A stretch of DNA of 64,000 nucleotides from Lyngbya aestuarii BL J (GTDB lineage Bacteria; Cyanobacteriota; Cyanobacteriia; Cyanobacteriales; Microcoleaceae), in contig NZ_AUZM01000029.1 of assembly GCF_000478195.2 (NCBI RefSeq), positions 1-64,000 on the forward strand, given 5' to 3'. Made by a program: the position numbers and the translations under genes. Position 1 is the stretch's first letter; each line of letters begins with the position of its first letter. A model generated the notes under the pieces. That model was not told where the DNA came from and did not search any database. It was given only the letters and a program-made list of their open reading frames with translations. This document shows, piece after piece, positions 36,114 to 46,049 of this stretch.

Positions 36114-38465
36114 ATGCAAATTCATATTGAAGGTTGGCGTTTTATTCCTCATTATATTGCGATCGCAAATCAATTTCAACTCTTGGAAATGTTGCGGCGA
36201 CCGAAACTTCAACTCTCTTTTCAAGATCTCCCTTATTCTAACTCAAATTGGCAAGGAGTTCAGAGTTTATTGAACTCAACCAATCAACAATATTTTGATC
36301 AACTCCATCAAACGGTTTCTCCCTTCGCAGATGTGACGCTGAGAATGGCTGAACCTTTAAACTTAAAATCTTCTAATGCTTCGCAAACTGTTATTTTAGC
36401 AATGGCAGAATGGGGAACTCTACTCGATGAAAGTTTCACCCCAAAATATTTAGGAAGTTCGATTTATCTCGACTCAGATACAACGTTAATTACACCTTCT
36501 TCTTGGTCAAAATCTGGATTAATTCGCAGTGGAATTGCAGCCGATAAAATTGCTGTTGTTCCTTGGGGGGTTGACCCCAATATTTATAAACCCTTAACGC
36601 CAGAAGAACGAAAAACCCTACGTCAAAAATTAGGATGGGATGACTATTTTATCTTTTTAAACGTTAGTCCAATGGAAGATAGAAATGGTATTCGTCCTCT
36701 ATTAAAAGCGTTTGTTTCCCTTGTCGAACTTTATCCCCAGGTTCGATTAGTTTTAAAAGGCTGTGACGCACTATATCCGTCTAAACAATCTCTTTTAACC
36801 GCGAGTAGAAGTATTCTCAGTGAAGCGGAAGTCGCCAAAATAAAACCGAATATTGCCTATATTGGCGAGACTTTTTCTTTTCAAGAAATGGCACAACTTT
36901 ATCAAGCGGCTGATGCTTATGTTTGTCCAACTGTGGCTTCAAGTTTTCATTTATCTGCTTTAGAAGCAATGGCTTGTGGTTTACCGATAATTTCTACGGA
37001 TGGTAGTGCGACAGATGATTTTATTCACCCTAATTTTAGCTTTAAAATTAAGAGTAAATTTAGGAGTCATATTATTAACCAACGCCTTCATTTCTTCCTA
37101 CATCCCGACTGGGAACATTTAGTTGAGTTAATGGAAAAAGTGATTGAAAAACCGGAAATTTGTCAGCAAGCCCGTCAAATTTTACCTCAATTTGTTCAAG
37201 AAAATTATACATGGAAACATACAGTTGATCAACTCTTAGAAGTCTGTAAAACGTCTAGAAATTTACCCAAAAAAGTAGATCATCACTTTTCTTCTGTTTC
37301 AACCCAAAAGCCAAGTTTGCTTGTAGAAGGTTGGCGTTTCATTCCTCATTCTTATGCTTTAATTAATAGTTATCAACTTTTGGAACTTAATCAACGAGAT
37401 GATATTCAACTTTTCTATCAAGATATGCCTTATGTTAGCGAGAGTTGGAAAGCCGTCGAAGGGTTACTCTCTCCCGAAGATGAACACGCTTTGAAAAAGA
37501 TTCCTTTAGCAACCGAAAATCAAGCTTCAGATGTGACATTACGAGTCCATTGTCCGTTTAATTTAGCAAATTCTCGCAGTCAAAAAACGTTTATGTTTGC
37601 TTGTACAGAATGGGGTGTTGTTCCCCAATCTATTTTAAGAGGAATGAGAGTATCTTCCTTCCGAGAAGCCCATCTAAGTTCTGATACAGTTATTGTTACT
37701 TCTTCCCATTGGTCAAAACAAGGATTTCTCAATAGTGGTGCTGATCCAGAACGAGTTGTTGTTGTGCCTTTAGGAGTTAAACCTAATATTTATTATCCCT
37801 TAAAACCGGATCAACGTCAAGCTTTACGTCAACGATTTGGATGGAATAATGCTTTTGTGTTTCTCAATATTGGGGTGATGTGGAATGAACGTCAAGGAAT
37901 TGAACGGTTATTAAAAGCCTTTGCTATTTTAGCTGAAAAGTATCCCGATATTCGCTTAGTTCTTAAAGGCAGAGATGCAATTTTTCCCTCTAAAGAATCA
38001 ATTCAAAAAGCTAGTAAAAATATTTTAACAGAAGCCGAACTTGAACGAATTAAATCTCGAATGTATTATATTGGAGAGAGTTTATCGGCGTTAGAAATGG
38101 CGGAACTTTACCAAGGATCTGATGCTTATGTTTCGCCTTATTCTGCGGAGGGTTTTAATCTTCCCGTATTAGAGTCAATGGCTTGTGGTTTACCTGTTAT
38201 TTGTACAGAGGGAGGTTCAACGGATGATTTTGTTCAACCGGAGTTTGTTTGGAAAATTGACAGTAAACTTAAAGTTAATACTGAAAAAAATGGAGATATT
38301 AAGTTTTTCCTCGAACCCAATACCCAACATTTAATTGAGTTGATGGAGGCGATGATTGAAAATTCTAGTTTCCGAAATCAAGCTTATCAGAATTTACCCC
38401 AATTTGTCGCCAACAATTTTACTTGGAAACACGTTGTCGATCAATTGCTGACCGTCATTTTTTAA
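36114..38465 (+). CDS. Tandemly duplicated GT4-type glycosyltransferase
   Basis: 783 aa made of two homologous glycosyltransferase units (about 1-380 and 400-783). Each begins with EGWRFIPH (E6 and E405) and runs through PWGV/PLGV-PNIY, VRLVLKG and MACGLP motifs to a NFTWKHVVDQLL-like end. The GT-B retaining motif E-x7-E is intact in the second unit (E679, E687) but the first has Ser at the first Glu position (S276, E284), so the N-terminal unit may be inactive, altered in specificity or a binding module. Sugar and acceptor unknown. It stands alone on its strand. Start ATG 36114. Confidence 0.85.
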   Translation: MQIHIEGWRFIPHYIAIANQFQLLEMLRRPKLQLSFQDLPYSNSNWQGVQSLLNSTNQQYFDQLHQTVSPFADVTLRMAEPLNLKSSNASQTVILAMAEWGTLLDESFTPKYLGSSIYLDSDTTLITPSSWSKSGLIRSGIAADKIAVVPWGVDPNIYKPLTPEERKTLRQKLGWDDYFIFLNVSPMEDRNGIRPLLKAFVSLVELYPQVRLVLKGCDALYPSKQSLLTASRSILSEAEVAKIKPNIAYIGETFSFQEMAQLYQAADAYVCPTVASSFHLSALEAMACGLPIISTDGSATDDFIHPNFSFKIKSKFRSHIINQRLHFFLHPDWEHLVELMEKVIEKPEICQQARQILPQFVQENYTWKHTVDQLLEVCKTSRNLPKKVDHHFSSVSTQKPSLLVEGWRFIPHSYALINSYQLLELNQRDDIQLFYQDMPYVSESWKAVEGLLSPEDEHALKKIPLATENQASDVTLRVHCPFNLANSRSQKTFMFACTEWGVVPQSILRGMRVSSFREAHLSSDTVIVTSSHWSKQGFLNSGADPERVVVVPLGVKPNIYYPLKPDQRQALRQRFGWNNAFVFLNIGVMWNERQGIERLLKAFAILAEKYPDIRLVLKGRDAIFPSKESIQKASKNILTEAELERIKSRMYYIGESLSALEMAELYQGSDAYVSPYSAEGFNLPVLESMACGLPVICTEGGSTDDFVQPEFVWKIDSKLKVNTEKNGDIKFFLEPNTQHLIELMEAMIENSSFRNQAYQNLPQFVANNFTWKHVVDQLLTVIF

Positions 38466-38902
38466 AAGTAGGGTGGATGACAGAAAAAAGTTGATTCGAT
38501 GAAAAATTAAATGATCGGTTGTCATCCAGACTACAAGGTTAGTTTGAGAAAAGTTGATCTAGATAGGAAGTTAATCTTACAATAAACACTCAGGATTTAA
38601 CGTTAGCTTGAGACTCGATTAAACTGTCCGATATTCGATGGGAAACCTACGAATATTTACTCAAAGATATTAGTAAACAAAGGTGCGAGAATTTCGTCAA
38701 TGGATCAGAAGCCAACTAGAGTAATCATTAGTTATGGAGGATTTGACGTTGAGATGAGTCGAAGCTGACACCGTGAATACCCGTGGGGAGGGGAGGACAG
38801 ACGGAAAACTTAAAAAAACGCTGAGATTTCCTCACGTTCAGCAAAACCATACGATAAACTATAAACTACAAGATATAATATTTTCGTTCAGGTAAGTTTG
38901 TT
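38466..38902. other. Intergenic region before the CobW-family gene
   Basis: About 435 bases. TATAAT at 38874-38879, 24 bases before the cobW-family ATG, is a plausible -10. No clear Zur-type palindrome was seen. The remaining sequence shows no frame or structured element I can support. Confidence 0.4.
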
Positions 38903-40039
38903 ATGACCTCAATCGCTGCTGCCAATACAGAATCTACCATGAATGATCCCAAACGGGGTTTACCTGTTACGATTATTACAGGTTTTTTGGGAAGTGGGAA
39001 AACGACTTTACTCAATCATATTCTTTCCAATCAAGAAGGGGTAAAAACTGCCGTCTTGGTGAATGAGTTTGGAGAGATTGGGATTGATAATGAATTAATC
39101 GTTACCACCGATGAAGATAACACAATGGTCGAGTTGAGTAACGGCTGTGTTTGCTGTACCATTAATGAAGATTTGGTGAACGCAGTTTACAAGGTTTTGG
39201 AACGTCCAGAACAAGTGGATTATATGGTTGTAGAAACCACTGGACTCGCTGATCCGCTTCCGGTGGCGTTAACGTTTTTGGGAACAGAATTGCGCGATAT
39301 GACTCGCCTTGATTCAATTGTGACAATGGTAGATTGTGCTAACTTTAGTTTAGATCTATTCAATAGTCAAGCGGCTCAGAGTCAAGTTGCTTACGGTGAT
39401 ATTATTGTTCTCAATAAAACGGACTTGGTTGATGAGGCGGATGTTGATAGTTTAGAAGTCAGAATTCGAGATCTCAAAGGAGATGCGCGAATTTTAAGAA
39501 CCACTCAATCTCAAGTTCCTTTAGCGTTAGTTTTGAGTGTGGGTTTGTTTGAGTCAGATCGTTATTTTGAAGCTGAAGAACATGAACATGAACATGAACA
39601 TAAACACCATGAACATGAACACCATGAACATGAACACCACGATCACGAACACCATGAACATGAACACCATGAACATCACGATCACGAACACCATCATCAC
39701 CATTCCGATCACTTAGAAAATGATGGCTTTACTTCTCTTTCCATTGAGAGTGATCGTCCGTTTTCTCTGCGAAAATTTCAATATTTCCTCGATAACCAAC
39801 TCCCCAGTAATGTATTTCGGGCTAAGGGAATTATGTGGTTTGATGAAAGTCCGAAACGTCATATTTTTCACTTAAGTGGAAAGCGATTTTCGATTGATGA
39901 TTCAGAATGGAAAGGTGAGAAGAAAAATCAGTTAGTATTAATTGGTCAAAATCTTGATCACGAAACTTTGCGATCGCAACTTGAAAACTGTTTAGGTACA
40001 CCCAAAGAAAACAAAGGAAAAGGCTTTGGAAAAGCTTAA
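38903..40039 (+). CDS. CobW/G3E family GTPase, likely zinc metallochaperone
   Basis: 378 aa. The G3E GTPase domain has P-loop GFLGSGKTT (27-35), the metal-binding CVCC (82-85, in SNGCVCCTI), the ETTGLADP motif and NKTD. Residues 227-270 are an extraordinary His/Glu/Asp tract with 27 His in 44 residues, ahead of the CobW C-terminal domain. Proteins with CxCC and His tails in this family deliver zinc (ZNG1-type) or cobalt. With no cobalamin genes here, a zinc role is more likely but is inference. The His tract is encoded by a CATGAACAC-type repeat. Confidence 0.88.
   Translation: MTSIAAANTESTMNDPKRGLPVTIITGFLGSGKTTLLNHILSNQEGVKTAVLVNEFGEIGIDNELIVTTDEDNTMVELSNGCVCCTINEDLVNAVYKVLERPEQVDYMVVETTGLADPLPVALTFLGTELRDMTRLDSIVTMVDCANFSLDLFNSQAAQSQVAYGDIIVLNKTDLVDEADVDSLEVRIRDLKGDARILRTTQSQVPLALVLSVGLFESDRYFEAEEHEHEHEHKHHEHEHHEHEHHDHEHHEHEHHEHHDHEHHHHHSDHLENDGFTSLSIESDRPFSLRKFQYFLDNQLPSNVFRAKGIMWFDESPKRHIFHLSGKRFSIDDSEWKGEKKNQLVLIGQNLDHETLRSQLENCLGTPKENKGKGFGKA
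39581..39712 (+). repeat. His/Glu-coding tandem repeat inside the CobW-family gene
   Basis: An imperfect tandem array of CAT/CAC and GAA/GAT codons (units such as CATGAACACCATGAA) that encodes the His-rich tract. Copy number may vary between strains by slippage. It is coding and not a CRISPR, because units are contiguous without unique spacers. Confidence 0.8.
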
Positions 40040-40085
40040 TTTATCACTGATTTCTTGATGTATTTACTGAGACTAGATTGAACAA

Positions 40086-40538
40086 ATGCGAGTCATTATC
40101 CAGCGAGTTACAGCTTCTCAAGTAGAAGTTCAAGGTCAAATTATCGGTAAAATTAGCCAGGGGTTAAATTTACTGGTGGGAATTGCAGAAACGGATACAG
40201 AAGCCGAACTTGACTGGATGACTCGCAAATGTTTGGAATTAAGACTTTTTCCCGATCAAAATAATCAGACTGGGCGCTGGGAAAAATCCGTTCAAGACAT
40301 TGGGGGTGAACTTTTGGTGATCAGTCAGTTTACCTTGTATGGAGATTGTCGCAAAGGTCGTCGTCCTTCCTTTGACCGTTCAGCCGCGCCAGAAGCCGCC
40401 AAAAAACTGTATGAAAAATTTGTCGAAAAGTTGCGTTTAAGTGGCTTAAAGGTCGAAACAGGGGAATTTGGGGCAATGATGGAAGTCTCGATCCAAAATG
40501 ACGGCCCAGTCACTCTGATTTTAGAACGGGAAAGCTAA
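40086..40538 (+). CDS. dtd: D-aminoacyl-tRNA deacylase
   Basis: 150 aa, the standard Dtd length. It hydrolyses D-aminoacyl-tRNA (and misacylated Gly-tRNA) to protect translation. The SQFTLYGD motif and the Gly-cisPro-bearing NDGPVT motif near the C terminus, which exclude L-amino acids from the active site, are both present. [15 protein letters not shown] at the start is typical. The ATG follows the CobW-family gene by 46 bases. Confidence 0.96.
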   Translation: MRVIIQRVTASQVEVQGQIIGKISQGLNLLVGIAETDTEAELDWMTRKCLELRLFPDQNNQTGRWEKSVQDIGGELLVISQFTLYGDCRKGRRPSFDRSAAPEAAKKLYEKFVEKLRLSGLKVETGEFGAMMEVSIQNDGPVTLILERES

Positions 40539-40668
40539 AAAATTAATAGAGTTGAAAATTGCCTAAAAACACCTCTAAACCTTTCAATCTATTCATTACG
40601 GGGGTAGATCGTTAATCGACTCACTTGCTAAAATTATAACCACTTAGATTAAGCCATAATTTTTATCT

Positions 40669-43014
40669 ATGCAACTTGCTTCCAAAACCGATGTTCAGGT
40701 TGAATCTACTTCGCCTCAGCAGTCGAAAGAAACGATTATTCTAGATGTTGGTGGAATGAAATGTGCGGGCTGTGTCAGTGCAGTTGAACGTCAGCTTACT
40801 CAACAAACTGGGGTGATTTCCGCCCGTGTGAATTTGGCAACAGAAGTTGCAACAGTTGAGTGTGAAGCAAACACCGTTGAAGCGGAAGAATTAGCCCAAA
40901 AATTAACCGATACTGGCTTTCCTTCTCAACCTCGAAGTGGAAGTCGTCAAACAGCCGAAGCCAGTGAAAATTTAGCCCAACGTCACCGTCAAGAAATTCG
41001 CCAACAAATTGGTCGAGTCATTACTTGTGGGTTATTAATTTTACTCTCAGGGATTGGTCATTTACATCATTTTGGGATCGGTCATCTGCCGATTTTAAAT
41101 AATATGTGGTTTCACTGGGGATTAGCAACAATTGCGTTATTATTTCCCGGTAGAGCTATTATTATTGATGGGATTCGTAGCCTGCTGAGAAACGCCCCCA
41201 ATATGAATACTTTGGTGGGCTTAGGAACCATAACGGCTTATACAACCAGTTTTGTGGCGCTGTTATTTCCGCAATTGGGTTGGGAATGTTTCTTTGATGA
41301 ACCTGTGATGTTGTTAGGGTTTATTTTACTCGGAAAAACTCTCGAACAACAAGCCAGACATCGGGCAACAAACGCCCTTCAATCTTTAATCGCCTTGCAA
41401 CCGACAATGGCGCGTTTAGTTCCGCAACCCCAAGCGGACCAAGAGAATCAAAAGATTGAACAAGCGGTTGAAATTCCCGCCGAACAAGTCCGAGTTGGGG
41501 AATGGTTAAAAGTCTTACCTGGGGAAAAAATCCCGGTGGATGGTGAAATTTTTTCCGGGAAAACAACGGTTAATGAATCGATGTTAACGGGCGAGTCAAT
41601 GCCTGTGGTTAAAGAGTCGGGAGAGAAGGTTGCAGCCGGAACCATTAATCAGTCTGGTGTGATTATTATTCAAGCCACTCGTACTGCTGAAAATACCACT
41701 TTGGCTCACATTGTCAGTTTAGTTGAAAATGCCCAAACTCGTAAAGCCCCTATTCAAAATTTAGCCGATCAAGTTGCGGGATATTTTACTTATGGGGTGA
41801 TCAGTTTAGCAACGTTTACCTTCCTGTTTTGGTATGGAATTGGCACAAAAATCTGGCCGGATGTGATTGATTTTGGGGCGTCAGAAATGGCGACTCACGC
41901 TTCATTATTATTGAGTATGAAGTTAGCCATTGCGGTGTTAGTTATTGCTTGTCCTTGTGCGTTGGGTTTAGCGACACCGACTGCGATTTTAGTCGGTTCA
42001 GGGATCGGCGCTGAACGAGGTTTATTAATCAAAGGCGGCGATATTCTTGAACGAGTTCATCAATTAGATACTGTTGTTTTTGATAAAACAGGAACGTTAA
42101 CCACAGGTCATCCGACGGTAACTGATTGTTTGTCTATCAGTGATCATTATAACTCTGAAAACCTCTTACAACTCGTGGCAACGGTTGAACAAGGTTCAGA
42201 TCATCCGATTGCAAAAGCGATTATTAATCAAGCCCAAAAACAGGAATTATCCCTACTTTCCGCAGACGATTTTCAAACCGAAGCGGGTTTAGGGGTTTCC
42301 GCCAATGTCAACGGTAAACGAGTTTGGGTAGGAAATCAAAACTGGTTAATTCAGCAAGGAATTGAATTTCCAGAAAATACCCCCGATGTTGCTGGAAAAA
42401 CGGCGGTTTATGTGGCGCTTGAGAAACAGTTAGTCGGTTTAATTGCAGTTAGCGATCCTTTGAAAAAAGATGCAAAATCGACGGTTAAACAGTTGCAAAA
42501 AATCGGATTAAAGGTGATAATATTAACGGGTGATCGCGCCGATGTTGCTAAAAGTATCGCCGAACAATTGGATTTATCCCCAGAAAATGTATTGGCAGAA
42601 GTGCGACCTGATGGTAAAGTAAAAGCCATTACCGATCTACAACAGCAAGGTCAGCAAGTGGCGATGGTAGGTGATGGGATTAATGACGCGCCTGCGTTAG
42701 CCCAAGCTAATGTGGGAATTGGATTACATACCGGAACCGATGTGGCGATGGAAACGGCTGATATTGTGTTGATGCGAGACTCATTAATGGATGTGGTTGA
42801 GTCCATCAGTTTAAGTCGTTCCACCTTTAACAAAATTCGCCAAAATTTATTCTGGGCGTTTGGTTATAATACGTTAGGAATTCCAGTCGCTGCGGGTTTA
42901 CTCTTACCCGGTTTTGGGATTATTCTCAGTCCAGCAACAGCGGCTGCATTTATGGCATTTAGTTCGGTGAGTGTGGTCACAAATTCGCTATTATTACGGC
43001 GTAAATTTTCCTGA
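40669..43014 (+). CDS. ctaA: Copper-transporting P1B-type ATPase (CtaA-like)
   Basis: 781 aa. An N-terminal heavy-metal domain has GGMKCAGC (C32, C35). Eight membrane helices include the copper-type C428-P-C430 motif in IACPCALGLATPT. The phosphorylation site D472 in DKTGT, TGES actuator loop, SDHPIAKA nucleotide-binding motif and GDGINDAPAL hinge are intact. Cyanobacteria carry CtaA (cytoplasmic membrane import) and PacS (thylakoid). The KCAGCVSAVE wording suits CtaA, but the assignment between the two is by resemblance. It would supply copper to plastocyanin and cytochrome oxidase. Confidence 0.9.
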   Translation: MQLASKTDVQVESTSPQQSKETIILDVGGMKCAGCVSAVERQLTQQTGVISARVNLATEVATVECEANTVEAEELAQKLTDTGFPSQPRSGSRQTAEASENLAQRHRQEIRQQIGRVITCGLLILLSGIGHLHHFGIGHLPILNNMWFHWGLATIALLFPGRAIIIDGIRSLLRNAPNMNTLVGLGTITAYTTSFVALLFPQLGWECFFDEPVMLLGFILLGKTLEQQARHRATNALQSLIALQPTMARLVPQPQADQENQKIEQAVEIPAEQVRVGEWLKVLPGEKIPVDGEIFSGKTTVNESMLTGESMPVVKESGEKVAAGTINQSGVIIIQATRTAENTTLAHIVSLVENAQTRKAPIQNLADQVAGYFTYGVISLATFTFLFWYGIGTKIWPDVIDFGASEMATHASLLLSMKLAIAVLVIACPCALGLATPTAILVGSGIGAERGLLIKGGDILERVHQLDTVVFDKTGTLTTGHPTVTDCLSISDHYNSENLLQLVATVEQGSDHPIAKAIINQAQKQELSLLSADDFQTEAGLGVSANVNGKRVWVGNQNWLIQQGIEFPENTPDVAGKTAVYVALEKQLVGLIAVSDPLKKDAKSTVKQLQKIGLKVIILTGDRADVAKSIAEQLDLSPENVLAEVRPDGKVKAITDLQQQGQQVAMVGDGINDAPALAQANVGIGLHTGTDVAMETADIVLMRDSLMDVVESISLSRSTFNKIRQNLFWAFGYNTLGIPVAAGLLLPGFGIILSPATAAAFMAFSSVSVVTNSLLLRRKFS

Positions 43015-43020
43015 TTTTTA

Positions 43021-43055
43021 ACCCCTTCCTGTTGAAATTGGAGTCGGGAAGGGGT
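43021..43055 (+). terminator. Terminator after the copper ATPase
   Basis: ACCCCTTCC (43021-43029) pairs GGAAGGGGT (43047-43055), a strong 9-bp stem directly after the ATPase stop. The plus tail AATCATTTCTC is only mildly U-rich; the minus side reads TTAAAAATC. Confidence 0.65.
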
Positions 43056-43149
43056 AATCATTTCTCACGATTAACGCTGTTTTTGTGGGAATAAAACCCC
43101 AAAGCCAAACACCGCAATTAAATCGAATAAAACAGCATTCCTTTACAAA

Positions 43150-43180
43150 AGAGGGGCGAATGTAAAGCTATCACCCCTCT
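43150..43180 (-). terminator. Terminator for the convergent 115-aa gene
   Basis: AGAGGGG (43150-43156) pairs CCCCTCT (43174-43180). On the minus strand the stem is followed by TTTTGT, so it likely ends the conserved small gene whose stop is at 43263. Confidence 0.6.
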
Positions 43181-43262
43181 GCTGATAATTTTGATGTTTC
43201 TGTCAATTTTATAAGTTATGTAACATTCAATGCCGAGTTTTGATTGATAACTGCAAATGACC

Positions 43263-43610
43263 TTACAACGCAATACTTTCTAACAGTTCCCAGTGACGGT
43301 TATCGATAATTAACTGACTAATCAGTTCAAACATTTGACGACAGTGATTATTAACTTGTAAAGGAAGTTCTTCGTTTTTAATCACTAATGTCATTTTTGT
43401 TTCCGACTCTGTAGATGTTGCAGTATCAAACACCACCTCTACAGTCACTAATTTAGGAACAGGAACTTGACCAATAAATTCACGACAAATAATTGAACTT
43501 GGAGTTTCATACATCAACTCTAAATTACAAGGCTCTAACATTTCAATTAACATCAGTCGTAACTCATCAATCCGAGTAGCAATCACAAAAAAACCAGTGT
43601 AGCGAGCCAT
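43263..43610 (-). CDS. Conserved cyanobacterial protein of unknown function
   Basis: 115 aa from ATG 43610 (MARYTGFFVIAT), chosen because GGAG lies about 6 bases upstream; a TTG further upstream would include that site. No signal peptide or membrane segment. The blocks LRLMLIEMLEPCN, REFIGQVP, KLVTVEVV and IKNEELPLQVNNHCRQMF, with the ending DNRHWELLES, resemble a small protein family I know from other cyanobacteria with no assigned role. Own terminator downstream. Confidence 0.75.
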   Translation of the reverse strand: MARYTGFFVIATRIDELRLMLIEMLEPCNLELMYETPSSIICREFIGQVPVPKLVTVEVVFDTATSTESETKMTLVIKNEELPLQVNNHCRQMFELISQLIIDNRHWELLESIAL

Positions 43611-44304
43611 ATCAAACTCCAAAGTTATTAAGAATAAACTAATGTATTCAGTGAAATTAATGTAAATTAACGTTGTCCAAAGACTGAATATAACTAGAAA
43701 GTCATAAACATTTTAATCAACTTTAATTTTAAGGGCGACATGAATAAATCAAGTTAAATCATGCAATCTCAAATGATGTGAGTCACTACAAAGGGGTAAA
43801 GCCTCGATTGACAATTTTGCCATTGTATCTAATCACTTCCAGCAACACAAACGAATAAGATTCTAGCGAAAAAGGGTTGATCAACAAAACTCAAACTCAA
43901 GATATTGAGATTTAAACAGAGTAGAGTAGAGAGTAAACTCTAGCTGCGTGTCGGCGAATGAGAGTTTTCACTAGACAACTTGACAGCAAGACTACTAGAA
44001 CTGTTCTTCAAATCATTTCTCGTAAGATCAGAGTATTTCTTAAAATCTGTAAAGATGTATCATTTTATCCTCACACCAATCAGACAGATGCCTCCCGTAA
44101 GTCACAAAAATCTTGACTATTCTATTAAACCGTTAGCAAAATCCATCGTTAAAATTATACCAAAGTTTAGCCGTTTTCTTCAGTATCAACTTAAACGGGT
44201 AACTCAGAATTTGAACGCAGTCAGCGAGTTATACTAGAGGATACCAAAGCAATTTCTAATCGGGTTTTGCTCGAAAATAACATCAGGTTTAACCAGAATA
44301 GTCA
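43611..44304. other. Long intergenic region upstream of tmk
   Basis: About 690 bases. Two weak plus-strand frames exist: 43958-44116 (52 codons, basic, ATG) and 44055-44237 (60 codons, ATG, rich in Lys/Ile). Neither has a Shine-Dalgarno or a recognisable motif, and they overlap, so at most one is real. I see no tRNA or strong terminator. Confidence 0.35.
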
Positions 44305-44958
44305 ATGAACGGAAAATTAATCGTGTTTGAAGGGTGCGAAGGAGGAGGGAAAACAACGCAGATCCAGCAAACTGAGCAATGGTTGCGCGATCAACTCGGA
44401 TCATCTGTACCTGCAATTCTCACCACCAAAGAACCCGGTGGAACGGCTTTAGGGCGATCGCTGCGGAACATCCTACTAGACAGTCGTTTGGAAGAACCCA
44501 TCGCACCGACAGCAGAATTGCTTTTGTTCGCCTGCGATCGCGCTCAACACGTTGAAACCTTCCTCAAACCCCATTTAAAACAGGGTGCAATTATTTTATG
44601 CGATCGCTTCACCGATTCTACCATTGCTTATCAAGGTTTTGGTCGCGGTTTAGACAAAAATTTGATCAAACAACTCAACCAGATCGCCACGGTGGGTTTA
44701 GAAAGCGACTTAACGTTATGGTTTGATATTGAGATTGAAAAAGGGTTAGCCCGCACTCAAAGCCGAGGCAAAATGGATCGGATGGAAAAAGCTGATTTAG
44801 CCTTTCATCAACGAGTCAATCAAGGGTTTTGTGAATTAGCCGATCAAGCAGGCGATCGCATAATTCGCATTGATGCTAATCTAAGTTTACAACAAGTTAG
44901 CCTCCAAATCCAAACTATTTTAACTCAATATTTATTGAAATGGGGATTCACTCTTTAG
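44305..44958 (+). CDS. tmk: Thymidylate kinase
   Basis: 217 aa. It phosphorylates dTMP to dTDP. P-loop FEGCEGGGKTTQ (8-19), TKEPGGTALG, the DR-x motif CDRFTDSTIAYQG and the lid region RTQSRGKMDRME are visible; the Arg-containing lid is as in bacterial type II enzymes. It lies 25 bases before holB, the common tmk-holB pairing of bacterial replication genes. Confidence 0.96.
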   Translation: MNGKLIVFEGCEGGGKTTQIQQTEQWLRDQLGSSVPAILTTKEPGGTALGRSLRNILLDSRLEEPIAPTAELLLFACDRAQHVETFLKPHLKQGAIILCDRFTDSTIAYQGFGRGLDKNLIKQLNQIATVGLESDLTLWFDIEIEKGLARTQSRGKMDRMEKADLAFHQRVNQGFCELADQAGDRIIRIDANLSLQQVSLQIQTILTQYLLKWGFTL

Positions 44959-44983
44959 TCCTAATTTTTTACAACTTTTGACA

Positions 44984-45958
44984 ATGACTTTAAACGATTC
45001 CTTTTCTCCCTTGATTGGACAACCCCAAGCGATTGAATTACTGACACAAACCGTGATTCAAAATAGAATTGCACCTGCCTACTTATTTGTCGGAAGTTCA
45101 GGAATTGGACGCAGTTTAGCCGCCCGGTGTTTTATCGAGTTTTTATTTTGTCATGGGAGTCAAAAATCTCTCAATCCTCAACAGGTTAGACATCGAATTC
45201 AAGCGAGAAATCATCCCGATTTACTTTGGGTTGAACCGACTTATTTACATCAAGGAAAACGGTTTTCTGTCTCTGAAGCCGAAGAAGCCGGAATTAAACG
45301 TCGTTCCCGGCCTCAAATTCGCTTAGAACAAATTAGAGAAATCGGTCAATTTTTGAGTCGTCCTCCCTTAGAAGCAAGTCGTTTAATTGTGGTCTTAGAA
45401 CAAGCCGAAACAATGGCAGAAGCCGCTGCAAATGGATTACTTAAAACACTAGAAGAACCAGGAAAAGCGACTCTTATTTTAATTGCCCCCGGAGTAGATT
45501 CGTTGTTATCAACTTTAGTCTCCCGTTGTGCCAAAATTCCCTTTTATCGTTTAGATGAACAAGCCGTCGCCCAAGTGTTAAAAGAACAGGGACAGCAAGA
45601 AATATTATCACATCCCGAAATTATTGCTATGTCTCAAGGAAGTCCGGGTGAAGCGATGGTGTGTTGGCAACAATTACAAGCAATGTCACCAGAATTTTTA
45701 GCAAGTGTTAAACAGCCTCCTCAAACGGTTTATGATGCTTTAAATTTAGCTAAAGAAATTAGCAAAACACTCGATACTGAAGCCCAAATTTGGTTAATTG
45801 ATTATTTACAACATTGTTATTGGCAACAGCAACAAAAAACGGACTTAATTAACCCTTTGTTTCTCCAACAGTTAGAAAAAGCGCGACAATCTTTACTGCG
45901 GTTTGTACAACCTCGCTTAGTTTGGGAATGCACTTTTTTATCGTTTTGTCAAACTTAA
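44984..45958 (+). CDS. holB: DNA polymerase III delta' subunit
   Basis: 324 aa clamp-loader subunit. The AAA+ fold is visible, but the P-loop is degenerate (GSSGIGRS, Arg replacing the essential Lys), as expected for the non-ATP-binding delta' stator. EQAETMAEAAANGLLKTLEEP and SRCAKIPFYRL are the conserved sensor/SRC-type motifs of the family. I chose ATG 44984 (MTLNDSF) over a TTG two codons earlier. It is coupled to tmk. Confidence 0.9.
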   Translation: MTLNDSFSPLIGQPQAIELLTQTVIQNRIAPAYLFVGSSGIGRSLAARCFIEFLFCHGSQKSLNPQQVRHRIQARNHPDLLWVEPTYLHQGKRFSVSEAEEAGIKRRSRPQIRLEQIREIGQFLSRPPLEASRLIVVLEQAETMAEAAANGLLKTLEEPGKATLILIAPGVDSLLSTLVSRCAKIPFYRLDEQAVAQVLKEQGQQEILSHPEIIAMSQGSPGEAMVCWQQLQAMSPEFLASVKQPPQTVYDALNLAKEISKTLDTEAQIWLIDYLQHCYWQQQQKTDLINPLFLQQLEKARQSLLRFVQPRLVWECTFLSFCQT

Positions 45959-45975
45959 TATTGTACCAATTATTA

Positions 45976-46012
45976 CTCCCTTCTCCTCGTAGGAGAGGGG
46001 TTGGGGGAGAGG
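45976..46012. repeat. Dispersed cyanobacterial hairpin repeat
   Basis: CTCCCTTCTCCTCGT then AGGAGAGGGGTTGGGGGAG: a short palindrome (CTCCT/AGGAG) followed by a G-rich arm. I recall very similar sequences scattered between genes in many cyanobacterial genomes. It may also act as a hairpin between the convergent holB and OmpA genes. Confidence 0.5.
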
Positions 46013-46049
46013 TCAAATCAAGGGTTTATAACAATACTATTAAGCTATT

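Noticed and set aside
39581-39712. CRISPR-like repeat array
   Set aside because: Units are contiguous codons for His/Glu inside the CobW-family frame, without unique spacers or cas genes.
43958-44237. Two overlapping small frames upstream of tmk
   Set aside because: No ribosome-binding site or motif, and they exclude each other; kept only as a note in the intergenic entry.
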